Assembly: GCA_019044685.2 (NCBI GenBank)
Contig: JAGTXX020000015.1
Location: 496,001-560,000, forward strand
Origin: Nannochloris sp. 'desiccata'
Taxonomy: Eukaryota; Chlorophyta; Trebouxiophyceae; Chlorellales; Chlorellaceae
Length of the DNA: 64,000 nt
Direction: 5' to 3'
Positions 10,900 to 22,195 of the stretch are shown here, piece by piece (within the stretch, counting starts at the first letter, position 1; each line of letters opens with the position of its first letter). Under the pieces are notes generated by a model. The model worked only from the letters and a program-made list of their open reading frames with translations. It was not told where the DNA came from and did no database searches. The position numbers and the translations under genes were made by a program.

Positions 10900-12293
10900 A
10901 TGGCAAGCCCTTCCCAACAGCAGCAAGGCCAGGTTTCTGTTCCCAGCAACTGGGACACTATCCCTCGGGGTCATTCTATGCGATTCCTAGAAATACACGG
11001 TCTCCGTGTTTGCTATAAAGGCCCTGGAAGTGACGATCGTGATGCCGCTGCCATTCGTGCCGACCATCCCATCCCTTCTTCATGCCCTCTCTACTATTTC
11101 GAGATAGAGATCGTCAATAAAGGCCGTGATGGTTTCATTGGCATTGGATTCTCAGTCGCAGACGTTAAATTAGACCGTCTCCCTGGTTGGGAGCCTCATT
11201 CCTACGGGTACCATGGAGACGATGGGCATGTCTTTAATGGAAGAGGTTCAGGACGACAATATGGACCAGTTTTCGGTACTGGGGACTGGATTGGGGTGAT
11301 ATTCAACAGGGTAGAACACACGATTTCATATACTAAGAAAGGACTTGATTTGGGTATTGCTTTTGAGAATGTTACTGAAGAGACTCTCTACCCGACTGTC
11401 GGCTTTAGGACACCAGATGAGGAGATAATAGCGAATTTTGGCAGTGATTTAGAAGCACACCCATTTCGTGGTGATTTCGATGCATTACGGAGAGAAGCTA
11501 CACAAAAACTGTATTCTAAAATACTAGCGACCAGAGTTCCACAAACTTCTAAATCTCAAGATGTTGTAGGAGAATTAGTTTTTGAGTACTTGAAGCATCA
11601 CGGGCATTGGGAATCTGCTGCTGCTGTAGCGAAAGATGTATTAGGAGGTGCGTCAGAGGTGCCTGCGTCTGCTAGGGAAGAGGCAGCGGCGTTGAAACAG
11701 GTGGCTGAGGATGTCGTGACGGGTGAGATTGACAAAGCACTACAAGGCGTCGAGAAATTAGTGCCTGGGGTGTGGAAGAGCAATCCTAGAGTGTTGTTTG
11801 CATTACAATGCCAGAAATTATGTGAATTGGTAAGAATTCTACAGTCATCTTTTGTTTTATGACTACGTACTTTTTAAAATTATTTTTTAAGAGGGCGAGA
11901 TGCAAGTTTTGTTTCTTTCTTAATCATAAGTTCATTTTCTTTCTTTCTTTCTTGCAGATACGGGATCATAAAGATGAGGAGGCATTACTATTTGCCAAAT
12001 CATTAAAACCTACCACCCCATCAGACGATACATTACTAAATGAAGTGCTCACTCTTTTTGCATATCTGGACCCCTCGACCGCCCCTGCCGGATTTTTGTT
12101 AGGTCTTGAGCACAAGACAGAGCTTGCTGCCTCTCTTCAACGAGCAGTAAGAACCCAATTAGGTAAGCGACAAGTGTCTGCTTTAGAAGATGTATATAGA
12201 CAAGCTCGTGCTGTCCATGCTGAGTTACTATCTCAAGGGGTGCCTGCTGCGGCATTGGCCGATTTGGACGAGCTTATGGAACGCGCAGAATAG
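10900..12293 (+). CDS. RanBPM (RANBP9/10, GID1)-like SPRY protein, 421 aa
   Basis: RanBPM proteins are scaffold subunits of the CTLH/GID ubiquitin ligase complex. Exons are 10900-11829 and 11958-12293 (phase 0, GTAAGA donor, long pyrimidine tract then TTGCAG). The SPRY domain spans about residues 45-200 and shows YYFEIEIVNKGRDGFIGIGFS, GWEPHSYGYHGDDG and GTGDWIGVIFN. A LisH/CTLH-like helical region follows (VFEYLKHHGHWESAAAVA), and the second exon resembles the CRA domain (EEALLFAKSL). ATG at 10900 gives MASPSQQQQ; the frame is open further upstream without an ATG. The order SPRY, LisH-like, CRA matches the family; human RanBPM is longer because of N-terminal low complexity. Confidence 0.8.
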
Positions 12294-12500
12294 GCATTTT
12301 TTCTATAAAAATATTCTTTCTTTAGTTTATTTCTATTTGTAACAAGAATAGAAACTACATGTACTAAATTAACTACAAAATTAATTAATCAAGTAGAGGA
12401 ATTATCAGAGAATAAGTATTGATAGCGGTAGTTCATTTAATAGAACAACAGGGACGTTGATTAATTACTATATGTCCCTATCAAAACTCATCTTTCTCTA

Positions 12501-13763
12501 CTACACAGCCAACCTTCCAAATCTACCCGCAGGTACAGCGACTATCACTTTCTTCCCATTATCCACTTCCCCACCCAGAATTTCTTCGTGAGTCTTCATA
12601 CCGTCAAATGCTTCAAACAAACACTTGACAGTATTTCTAGGGTTTCTAGACCCATGTATCTTCACACCTATATCATGTATGCCTGCTAATTTGCATATAT
12701 CAGAGACTAAACTAGATGCGACAATACCACGACCACTACTTTTGGGGTACATCACCACTTTAACTTTTCCAAATTTGGCAGTGGCAGGTTCAGGTATGGT
12801 GTGTCTATTGAATCGAGGAATTGGGTACAGATTACGACATGCTCTTTGGTAAGCTTTACGTACTGCTTCATTCACCTCTGCAGCTTTGCCCTGACCCCAA
12901 CCAAGAACCCCTTCCCCATTACCGACAACCACCATGGCTGAAAAGCGGTACAATCCACCAGAGCGGGTACCCTTGCATGTACGATTTACATCAACGACCT
13001 TCATTCGAAAGCCTTCTGGGGATTTAGAAGCAGCTTGGATTTCTTTCCATTCTGCCATGGCAGCAGGGTCGGCTCGTAGCATGCCTCCTTGAAGCAATTT
13101 CTGAAGGACAACTCTTTGAGAACCACGACGGAGGCCACGGAGTTCTGATAAAAGTTCTCCTTCTTGGGTGTCGTCTAGGGCAGCAGGGGTGGAGATATCG
13201 AATGCGGTAGCGGAAGGTTTGGCATCTTCAGTATCTGAATTTAGGTCATTAGCTGAAAGGCCAAGTGCAGCAAGTTGTTCAGAAACGGGAAGAGCTGAGG
13301 ACGTTCTGCCGCTACTGGCGATGGCTTTTTCGGGAGAAGTGAAAAAGCTATCTAAAAATCTAAACGCAGCGCCAGATGCAGTATTTTCCTTGCCTTCGTT
13401 CATCGTGCGTAGTAAATCTCTAATCTTCTCTTGTCGTTGCTCAGAGGAAGACTCGGCAGCGAGAGACGCGTCGATGCCATCAGAAACTTTATTTCGAAGA
13501 AGGGAGTGATTGACGCGTGGTAAATGGCCCTTGCGTGCAGCTGCTTTAAGGTCTTGAGCATCGTCGACTTCATCCTCAGAAGGAGGTTTTTTATATGCGC
13601 TAAAGGCAGCAGACTGCTGGTGTTGCAAAGGACGCAGGCTGATCAATTTAGTGACCAGCACAGAGATGGGGGAGCATGCAGAAAGGCCCTGTTCTAAGAA
13701 GGAATCTATATTGCGGGATACATTTGGCGCGGTGCGTGCGAGGCGGCTTGCGAGCGTTCTCAT
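12501..13763 (-). CDS. Mitochondrial small-subunit ribosomal protein uS5m, 420 aa
   Basis: The C-terminal 170 residues contain both S5 halves: an N-terminal double-stranded-RNA-binding-like part (VVDVNRTCKGTRSGGLYRFSAMVVVGNGEGVLGWGQGKA) and the C-terminal fold (GRGIVASSLVSDICKLAGIHDIGVKIHGSRN). About 240 preceding residues are a poorly conserved extension beginning MRTLASRLARTAPNVSR, an Arg-rich, acid-free leader typical of a mitochondrial presequence. The length is typical of mitochondrial S5 and far above bacterial or plastid S5 (about 170-300). Single exon. It faces eIF1A across a 417-bp divergent region. Mitochondrial location is an inference from the leader and the long extension. Confidence 0.85.
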   Translation of the reverse strand: MRTLASRLARTAPNVSRNIDSFLEQGLSACSPISVLVTKLISLRPLQHQQSAAFSAYKKPPSEDEVDDAQDLKAAARKGHLPRVNHSLLRNKVSDGIDASLAAESSSEQRQEKIRDLLRTMNEGKENTASGAAFRFLDSFFTSPEKAIASSGRTSSALPVSEQLAALGLSANDLNSDTEDAKPSATAFDISTPAALDDTQEGELLSELRGLRRGSQRVVLQKLLQGGMLRADPAAMAEWKEIQAASKSPEGFRMKVVDVNRTCKGTRSGGLYRFSAMVVVGNGEGVLGWGQGKAAEVNEAVRKAYQRACRNLYPIPRFNRHTIPEPATAKFGKVKVVMYPKSSGRGIVASSLVSDICKLAGIHDIGVKIHGSRNPRNTVKCLFEAFDGMKTHEEILGGEVDNGKKVIVAVPAGRFGRLAV

Positions 13764-14180
13764 AGCTCTTTAAATGTGAGAGAACAAATGTAATGGGAAT
13801 GATGGGAGTGTGTTTTAAGATAAAATCCCTCGCTGTGGCATTTTATATGGCGCCGGGTATATCTAAACTGCCAGCCTATGTAATTTTAATAGCCGATGGA
13901 CTGCTGAAGATTGAATTTTAGAGCTGCTGAGCCAAACTGCTTTGAGGTGGCGTTCGTCCCATTTTCTTCCTATTTTCTGCACGGTGGCTTGATTCCGGCA
14001 CAGAATGCCAATTAGGCCCTCTTTTAGAATTGTCTTATAACTGCTCTTTTGCCCTAGACCTAGCGAAGAAGCTTCTACAGCATCATCTTGAAGGCTACTA
14101 AATTAACTACGAGCTATTTTAAACTCTCCAGCTCTTAAGTCAGAACTTATTCTAAGTAACGACATCAGCAGTTGGTAGCT
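13764..14180. promoter_or_regulatory. Divergent region uS5m / eIF1A
   Basis: 417 bp between two opposing starts, both for translation proteins. No specific site recognised. Confidence 0.35.
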
Positions 14181-14842
14181 ATGCCCAAGAACAAGGGTAA
14201 GCCCTTTTAAGCATACAACCCTCCCATGTTGAAAAAATTAATCTATGCCGGCTGTAAATTCTAGTTTATTCTGTTGGCCTTGTTAATGCTAAAACCTCTG
14301 CTATTTTCGCGCTATTCTCTTGCAGGAAAAGGAGGTAAAAATAGGCGTAGGGGAAAGAACGATAATGATGACAAGCGCGAGCTCATCTTCAAAGAAGACG
14401 GTCAAGGTAATAAAGTTGATCACTTGTGCATTGAACTATTTATTTATATATCATCTCTACAACTCTACATCCAACACCAATTCTCACTTCATCTCCGTTC
14501 ATACATACTTCTACAGAGTACGCACAGGTCTTGAGAATGCTCGGTAACGGCCGCCTTGAAGCTCACTGCATGGATGGCGTCAAACGACTTTGTCACATTC
14601 GAGGTAAAATGCGTAAAAAAGTATGGGTAAATACCGGAGATATCGTTCTTGTCGGTCTGCGTGAGTACCAAGATGAGAAAGCCGATGTTATTCTCAAGTA
14701 TATGGCTGATGAAGCTCGTTCTCTCAAAGCATATGGTGAACTCCCAGATAATGTTCGTGTGAACGATACGGATGCCTTTAACGAAGATGAAGGTGGAAGT
14801 GATGAAGATTTGGTCGATTTCGAGGATGTGGATGCTATTTAA
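14181..14842 (+). CDS. Translation initiation factor eIF1A, 140 aa
   Basis: eIF1A binds the 40S A site and promotes scanning and start-codon selection. Exons are 14181-14196, 14326-14406 and 14517-14842. The first coding exon is only 16 nt (M-P-K-N-K-G split). The protein shows the basic N-terminal tail [27 protein letters not shown], the OB-fold core [11 protein letters not shown] with [15 protein letters not shown] and [11 protein letters not shown], and the acidic C-terminal tail ending [13 protein letters not shown]. Length and both tails match eukaryotic eIF1A closely. Identity is certain. Confidence 0.97.
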
Positions 14843-15586
14843 AGAAAAAATGACGATTTTCTATAGTGCATGGTGTAATGGTTTGTGGGATGTCCAAACT
14901 AGCTGTCGAGGCCATCGCCATCATCCTTAGATGCTCAATAGCAATCAACCAAGTAATAAAACATCCACTATTAGATACAGCCAAAGGGTGAGCTCTTCCT
15001 ATCAAATCCTTTGTCTGCTAGTTTTTACAAAAAGAATGCACTTACTTTAGTAGTCTTGCCGCCGGGTTTCCGTCGCACTCGTTAGATATTTTCTTTTATT
15101 TTTCAAAATTTGCTTTTAAGATGTAACAAATCAACTGTTATTTACTATTGCATTCATCAATAGTGGGGGAGAAGGAGAGATCAAAAGTCTGTATGAGGAT
15201 GGTTTTAGAACTTTGGGACTGTGCAGTGATGACAGATAATGATTTGCTTTTTAGGGGAAAAGAAAGAAAAAGAGTACTGCATGGATTAATATTATAAAAT
15301 GCGCATGGTATTTATAGTTAATGGAGCTTTCCTTTGGGGGTAATAAAAACGTCAGAGGTCGGTCGGTCAAAGGTGATATAAAGCCAAAGAAAACTAGAAA
15401 GAAAGAACGTAGCTACTACGTCTCAAGAAGAAGCATAGGAGGAAAAAACAAAAAGAAGAAAAGAAAACAATAGGGTGTTTGTGCCTGTGGTGGTAGAGTC
15501 GTAGTTAAGTCTGTCTAATATAAAAGAGAGTCAAAATACGATAAGGAGAGAGATATTTTTGCTTTCTTAAATTATTATTATTATTA
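14843..15586. other. Convergent 3' region eIF1A / Myb-SANT gene A
   Basis: 744 bp with purine-rich stretches (15390-15470) and a trinucleotide tract at its right edge. No ORF or RNA gene that I can support. Confidence 0.35.
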
Positions 15587-15625
15587 TTATTGTTGTTGTT
15601 GTTGCTGTTGTTGTTGCTGTTGCAT
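15571..15625 (+). repeat. (ATT)n-(GTT)n microsatellite spanning a stop codon
   Basis: On the coding (-) strand, CAA/CAG repeats coding poly-Gln change into TAA repeats. Six in-frame TAA codons stand in tandem (15589 down to 15572). The C-terminus of Myb/SANT gene A is thus set by the junction of two microsatellites. Confidence 0.85.
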
Positions 15626-18600
15626 TTCATGCTGTGGCACTCCATACGCAGCCATATGCTGTTGATGTGCCAAATACTGCTGATCTGCAGTCTGGTACTG
15701 CTGAGATGGATCGTATTGGTATTGCTGGTACTGCTGGTACTGTTGGTATTGGGCATATTGATCATATCCTTGGACCGGCTGAGCCAAGGCAGACATATCA
15801 ATGCCTTGCCCTACAGGTTGACCCATTTGAACACCATGAACACCCATTTGATGTGCAGCAGCAACAGAATGGTCCATCATATGGCCAGCAGCAGCGTATT
15901 GCTCCGCCAGTTGTTGCTGTGCAGCCAACGTTGCTGGGTCATGAGACCCATCATGCGCAACACCATACGCTTGCTGATGCTCTAAAGCAGCTTGATGTGC
16001 TGCAGGGTCGTAATGGGCATTTGGGTCATACGCTCCAGCAGTATTTGGGTCGTAATGGTGACCATGTGCTTGCGCAGCATGCATAGCAGCAGCATGTTGT
16101 TCAGCTGTCATGTGTTCGCTACCAACAGCACCGTTGTCACTGTGGTGGTGATGGTTAGGGTCACCTGGTTGACCACCAGAAGGTAAGACTAGAGGCAATA
16201 CAGATAATTGTTGTCCTAATTGACCTGCATCCATCTGTTGTTGTAACATTGCCAAGTGCTCGGGTGGTAGCATTGCCAATTGCTCAGCGGTAATTGTCGC
16301 ATTAGGATCGAATATTTGTTGTAATAACGGTATTTGTGCTTGTGCAAGCATTTCCATTTGTGCGGGATCCATACCATGCAATGCGCCGTTTGCAGCAGCT
16401 TCAGCTGCTGCTTGTGCGACAGCAGCGGCTTGGGCGGCGGCCTCCATCTCGGCCTGGGTCATCTCAGGCATCCCTCCTGCTTCATTCTGAGCTTTACGTT
16501 TACGTCCACCCGCAGACCGTACCGGCAGTTGCTGAGCTGCCATTTGTGCCAGCGCTTGCTGGGCACCTTCTTCAGGACCAGCATCAAGACCACCGCCAGC
16601 TTCTCCTTCAGCTCCTTTTCTAGATTTTCTACGAGCACCCCCTGCAGCTGGTTTATTCCTTTGCCGCAACGCCTTTTCTTGAGCTGCTGCTGCTTCTAAA
16701 GCCACCGCGTTCTCTTCTAAATGCCAGACAACTTCTCCCTCGAGTACTCTGCTTGTCTTCTCAAACATGGGGAAGGCATTTAAAGCGGAACGAACACCAT
16801 GTTTCCAACGTTGCAGCGTTTTCTTTCCACTAACAATTGCAGTGTCTAGTTGAGGAGCATATACGCCATTCTGAGCAATCATATTGCAAATTTGTCCACT
16901 TGTACCTTCCCCACCAATTTGCTGCAATGCCCAGATGGCCATTTCTTTATAAGAGGTCTCATGCTTTGCTTTAGCATGCTTTGGTTTTCCCTCGAGTCCC
17001 GTTCGCCCAGTATTTTTAACATAAGAAAACTTGTACGACACACTTTCATAGGACCGCCCAAAATGCTGACCAAGGACTCTCCAGTCTACTTTATCCATTC
17101 CAAGCTTTTCTTGGCGATACGACACATCATCAACCAGTCTAACAAGCTCAGCTACCTCCTCGGGTGCCCATTTTTTCCCGTCATTTGCTGGCAATGTTAA
17201 AGTACCATCACTGTTAATAATAGCCCCTTTAAGATTGTCGTACTTACGTTGTACACTACGTTTACCACGACCTAAATGCTTTGCTATAACATCCCAACTG
17301 ATATCTGTAATTCCAAGCACCTGCTGACGATAGGCATTGTCCTGGACAATTCTCAGCAATTCTTGTTGTTCTTCTGGTTTCCAAAAGACGCGATCATTAC
17401 GGGGTTGAGAAGCAGTCGCACCTGCAGCAGCTTCAGCAGCAGCAGAAGCTTGGTATGCAGCCTGCTGTGCTGCTAATTGCTGCAATAACTCCGGATCCAT
17501 TTGAGCGTTTGGATCTTGTGGTTGGCCGGTAGCTACAGCGGCAGCTGCGGCAGCAGCTGCTGCCGAGTTGGGGTCGTAATACCCACCACTGTACATTTGC
17601 TGCATATATGCAGCCATCTGTTCAGCAGTCATTCCTTCAACACTCGCTGGCATTGCTGCTGCTGCAGCAGCGACCTGCTCCTCTGTCATACCCGCTGTGT
17701 TGTAGAGAGCAGCTTCATCCATTCCTGGTAGATACATCGTAGCAGCCATGAGATCAGCATGTGCACCAGCTTCAGTACCAGCAACACTATTAGGATCAAC
17801 AACTTCACGACCGTCGTTTCTTGGTTCTTGAGAGGGATCGGCGGCGGCACTGGAGAGGGTGTTGGCCGCTCCGGCAGCAACTAGAGCAGAGTTCTGTCTA
17901 GTAGAACGAGTTTTACGCTGCTCTTTATCAGGTTTTTGAAGCTTATCGTACTTGCGTTTTACTGCTTTGACTGTTCGGCTAAAACATTGAGCGATAGGAG
18001 CCCATTTGGTAGTTGTTTCGCCTACTTTGGACTGCAACAATAAAGACGATGGAAAACATTTGGAAAAATGTTAGGGATGAATTTTTTTAAATAAAATAGT
18101 AAATGAGATTAATTGGTTCTAGAAAAACTAATGTAAATGTTTCGAGCAGTAATCTATCTTTTAAAGTATTTCAGCTAGTTTTCTAACTCTGTGACTATAA
18201 AAGTAAACCCAATCAGTCAAATCAGTCGCAATGACACTGCAGCGGCAACGCACCTTTCTATATTCTTCATCGTTTACAATCCTTAAAAGCTCTCGTTCTT
18301 CCTCTTCTGTCCATGCTTCATCTCCTTTTGTAGCTTGGGAATCGGCAGTAGCAATGGTAAGGCGTTGTTGGGCTGTAGCAGGAGGACAAAGGGGTGGTAA
18401 CGTGTTTGTTGAGATTGTAAAAATGTCTCGGATAAAAGAAAATCACACAGTTCTGGCAGGCAACTCACCCGCATCTACGCCTTCCTCTAGTTCAATATCA
18501 CTATCAGACTGTTGTCCTTGCTGTCCACCCGCGTTTTCACCGTCCTGGCCTTCTGCACCAGTAGGCATGGCTGTATTATATTGTTGCATGGCAGCAGCTT

Positions 18601-18751
18601 GAGACGCTGGATCCAGTTCAGCAAAATCTGGCATGTAGTTGGCGATGGCCTGAGCTTGAGCAGGTTCTAGATAACCTTCGTGAGTGTGGTAACCTTGAAA
18701 GGCATCGTGAATTTCCTGTTGCCCCTCTGGAGGCCCATGCGCGTCATCCAT
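15587..18751 (-). CDS. Myb/SANT-like three-repeat plus winged-helix-like protein A, 948 aa
   Basis: Predicted nuclear DNA-binding protein; no named family recognised. Exons are 18751-18469, 18372-18254 and 18031-15587 (phases 1 and 0). Three Myb/SANT-like repeats lie at about residues 113-168 (EAWTEEEERELLRIVNDEEYRK...KAVKRKYDKLQ), 349-404 (FWKPEEQQELLRIVQD...RSVQRKYDNLK) and 420-473 (KWAPEEVAELVRLVDD...ESVSYKFSYVK). Each has the pattern W-x-x-E-E then L-x-x-(I/L)-V-x-D then YR then W then (K/S)(F/Y). At about 491-577 comes a winged-helix-like module (SYKEMAIWALQQIGG, then RWKHGVRSALNAF, then VVWHLEENA) recalling forkhead order. The rest is Ala/Gln/Met-rich, with a His-rich part and a C-terminal poly-Gln. 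Exon 1 supplies an acidic N-terminus. Paralogous to the next gene, transcribed divergently. Confidence 0.75.
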
Positions 18752-19148
18752 CTTGACGCGACCTTGTTGGCCTTGGAACGTTTGGAATTCCTCTGCTTGG
18801 CCCTGTTAACTGGAGAATGTGAGTTTAGGTAAAATTTTGGACAGGAGGTAATGTGAATGACCCAGGCGGGCCAAAACCCCCAATTTCACTTCACCGTGGT
18901 CGAACGTTTGGGTTGCTCGCTTCTTAAATAGAAGGCACCTCGTTTCTTCAGCATATTAGGAAAGCGTAGGTACGTTTTGAAGACGCAAAAGCAGCTGGAC
19001 TTTTCAGGAGAAAGGGTTCCAATAGGCTATAAAGCGCCTTGTTAGCCAGAGTGTTGTAGACATTGCTGCTGCTTCTTTGCCACCATCTGTCCCCTTTTGG
19101 CCCAATCACCTCTGATTTAGGGTCCAAAAGAGAAGCAAACTCTGTAGG
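18752..19148. promoter_or_regulatory. Shared divergent promoter of the two Myb/SANT paralogues
   Basis: 397 bp between two ATGs facing apart. A short exon-like acceptor (GTTAACAG) just upstream of gene A leaves open a 5' UTR intron. If the products are autoregulatory, their binding sites would be expected here; I did not find an obvious repeated motif. Confidence 0.4.
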
Positions 19149-21542
19149 ATGGAGATGCACAATACAGAGATGGGTCAGGATGCGCCACAAGACTCCAATG
19201 CTACAACCCAGCAGCAAGACGCGCAGTTTTCGACGCTGAGTAATCTTGCTCAGCTAATTTCAGGGTCAATGCCCGAGAACGCAGTGGATCTAGCCGCGCA
19301 GCAAGCAGCTCAAGAACAAATAGCAGCACAGAATCAAGGTTAGTGTGGAAGATGGATATATTTCATGCAGTATGGAGACATTATTGAATGAATGGATGAA
19401 TCTTGTTTTTTTTGGCCGGTCTTAAAGAGGTTTTAATATAAATATTTCTCTTTCTTCTGCTAACACCTGAATACCTTATCTACTGTTTGTCCTACAGAAG
19501 AAGAAGACGGTCCTGCAGCAAAACGCATCAAAATTGAAGAAGACCACCACGCTCGTGCTCAACAAGAAGGCGAGGACGACGTCGCTGCTGTCCATGCAGC
19601 AGCAATCGCAGCAGCAGCCGAACACCAAGCACAACAAGACGCTGCCGCTCAAGCTGCCCAATCAGGAGCTGCTCAGTTCGACCCTTCCATGGTCGGTGCA
19701 CTCACTGCAGAACAATTAGCAAACTTCCAACAAGCAGGCATGGCTGTCTTCACCCCAGAGATGCTTGCCGCTTTCCAAAACCAAACTGGCACAGCACAAG
19801 CGGTCGGTCCAGATGGCCAGCCCTTGATGCAGATGCCTATGATGACTGCTGATATGGCTGCTGCACAGGGTTTTGCAGGCTTTGATCCTGCTTCTCTCGG
19901 CTTAGCAGGTATGCCAGGGATGGACATGCTGCAAAATTTACCGACTGAGCAATTACAAGCAATTATTCAAAATCCAAATTTCTTCCAACTTGGAACTGCT
20001 TTTCCCATGGGTGGTGTGACAGAATCAAATGCTACGTATAAGAATTGGTGGGATGAGAACGATGAAGCTGAGCTTATGCAGATGGTGAGTGATGACAAGT
20101 ACAGATTTGAGAAATTAGGAATTGAGGAATTGGATTGGGTAAAAATGGAAAGTTATTTTAATAGATCGGCTAATGCACTACGGAAGAAGTTTTGGTCATT
20201 ATCTAAGAATCAAGGTATGAATCCAGCAGCCTATGGTGTTACTAGTCCTGGCTCTGGAGGCAATGAGTTTGATCCTTCGACCGCCATGGCAACGGCTGCT
20301 GCTGCTGCAGCTGCTGCAATGGCAAATGCACAGCCTATTGCCGTCGCTCCGCCATCTGCACACCCGCGTCATCGTCAAGAACGTAAAAATTGGAGCGATG
20401 AGGAAACGGCAGAGATGGTTCAGATTGTGAGTGATGCCGCCTACCGTGCAGGGTTAGGATTACAAGAAGGAGAAGAAGAAGTCTCCTGGGATCGTCTTGC
20501 AGATAAATTTGGATGCACTATGCAAACTGCAAAGCGTAAATACCGTCATCTACAAGATCAGGCCACTAAAAATAATGGGATTGTCCCAGAAAAGAAGAAG
20601 CGGGAGCATTACCGTAAATCTGTTCCATATCGATGGATGATTGTCTCTGCATTGTCGAAGATTCCAGGGTTTGAAGCGACTGCTCCTCAGATTTTTGAAT
20701 CTATCGAATCTGATCATGAGCTCCGGGGTCAATTAGATATTCGGATCATGCCGGGGACGAAGCACGTGCCTCGATGGAAAATCCAAATTAGGAAAGTCTT
20801 ATCTGCAGATCATATCTTTATCAACACCGGGGTAAAACAGAAACATGAGACAATCTGGAGATTAGATCCTATCGCATTACAGGAAGCGAATGCAGATAGA
20901 CAACGCCAACGTGCTGGTGTGCCTCCGATCAACTTGTCTCAAGGCGGTGGCGGTATTGATGGTAGTGCCGGGTTGCCTGCTGCGCCTGCTTTGACGGGTA
21001 CTGGACCTGAAGCGATGGCTGCGTTACAGCTTCCTATGGGTGTAACTTCATTAACTAATGAACAGACTATGGCCATGTTACAGCAACAGCAATTAATGAT
21101 GGGCTTGCCTGACGCTCAACAGTTGCAGTTGATGAGTCTGCCTGAAGGGACTATTATTGACCCATCCGCGTTGGCTGCATTAATGGGTGGAGCTGGTATG
21201 GATCCACAAGCGATGGCTGAAGCAATGGGGGCAGCTGCAAATCAACAAATGCAGCAGCTACAGGAACAAGGACATCTGCAACAGCAGCAGCAGCAGGGAG
21301 TAATAGTGGAAGGAGGAGATGAACAGGCGCAGCTTCAACAGCAGCAACAACAACAACAACAACAACAACAGCAAGTTGAGGAACGGCCAATGCATCAAGA
21401 AGCTGGTGCAGGAGAAGCTGAAGCTGCTGCAGCGGCAGCAGAGGCAGCTGCCAATGCTGCTGTAGAGGCTGGAGAAGCATGGGCTCAACAGGTACAGCAA
21501 GCTCCTCCTGCAGATGTCAATGAAACAGCAGAAGGAAGCTAG
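19149..21542 (+). CDS. Myb/SANT-like two-repeat plus winged-helix-like protein B, 744 aa
   Basis: Paralogue of protein A. Exons are 19149-19338 and 19498-21542 (phase 1). A short basic patch AAKRIKIEE near residue 70 resembles a nuclear localisation signal. Two Myb/SANT-like repeats lie at about 246-300 (NWWDENDEAELMQMVSDDKYRFEKLG...ALRKKFWSLSK) and 360-416 (NWSDEETAEMVQIVSDAAYR...TAKRKYRHLQ). They share the W-x-(D/E)E, V-x-D-x-x-YR and W spacing of protein A. A winged-helix-like module at about 436-521 (VPYRWMIVSALSKIPGF, then RWKIQIRKVLSADHIF, then TIWRLDP) is closest to forkhead-type order. Ala-rich and Gln-rich low-complexity sequence fills the rest, ending in poly-Gln (near 21340-21372) and an Ala/Glu-rich tail. 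Function not assigned; a sequence-specific transcription or chromatin factor is an inference. Confidence 0.75.
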
Positions 21543-22195
21543 GTAGCTTTCTCAAGATACATGGAGACATTTGATGACGAGCTAAAGCTTTGACCTTTTT
21601 ACTAAATACTTGTTTTTGACAATTTTACATAACACAACAACACACTAACAAGTATGTATTTGTATTTGTTTCATTACAATCAACCCATTTGACCTGCACT
21701 ATACATAACCAAAGAAAAAACCCTAGGTAGTAGGCACTTACTTTACCTTTCTGATGATTTTTTGTTTTTACTTTTCTACAATTCCACTATAGCGCTAGAA
21801 AAAAAATAAACCCATTTCCCAACCATTATCATGTAAAAGTTGCATTTTTTTCTTTCTTTCTTTGTTGATACTTTGACCCATAGTATCTGTGATTGAGGTT
21901 ACAAGAAGATAAACGTAATAAAAGTGGGGAAAAGTAAGTAGCTAGCTAGGATTGTAGTTAATAATAGATAAAAGGTTGCCGCTTTGCACAGCAAGGTCCC
22001 TCTTTCTTTCTATACTCTGCCCTAGACCCTACAACTAGCTTGTCAAATGTGTCATAAATACGTTAGTGGTACAGTTAATGCCTATTCTAAATCTAAATCT
22101 CCTAGTATATAACTAATAGTCTAACTAATATAACTCCACCGCAGTGAGAATCTATTTTAATTTCTGCTTCTCTATACCTAGTAGGTGGTATTTAT
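21543..22195. other. Convergent 3' region Myb/SANT gene B / Aurora
   Basis: 653 bp, AT-rich, with TTTC tracts (21846-21866). No gene or repeat pair found. Confidence 0.35.

Noticed and set aside
15590..16699. Several long + strand ORFs opposite Myb/SANT gene A
   Set aside because: They are antisense shadows of Gln/Ala-rich coding repeats (Leu- and Cys-rich) with no codon logic of their own.
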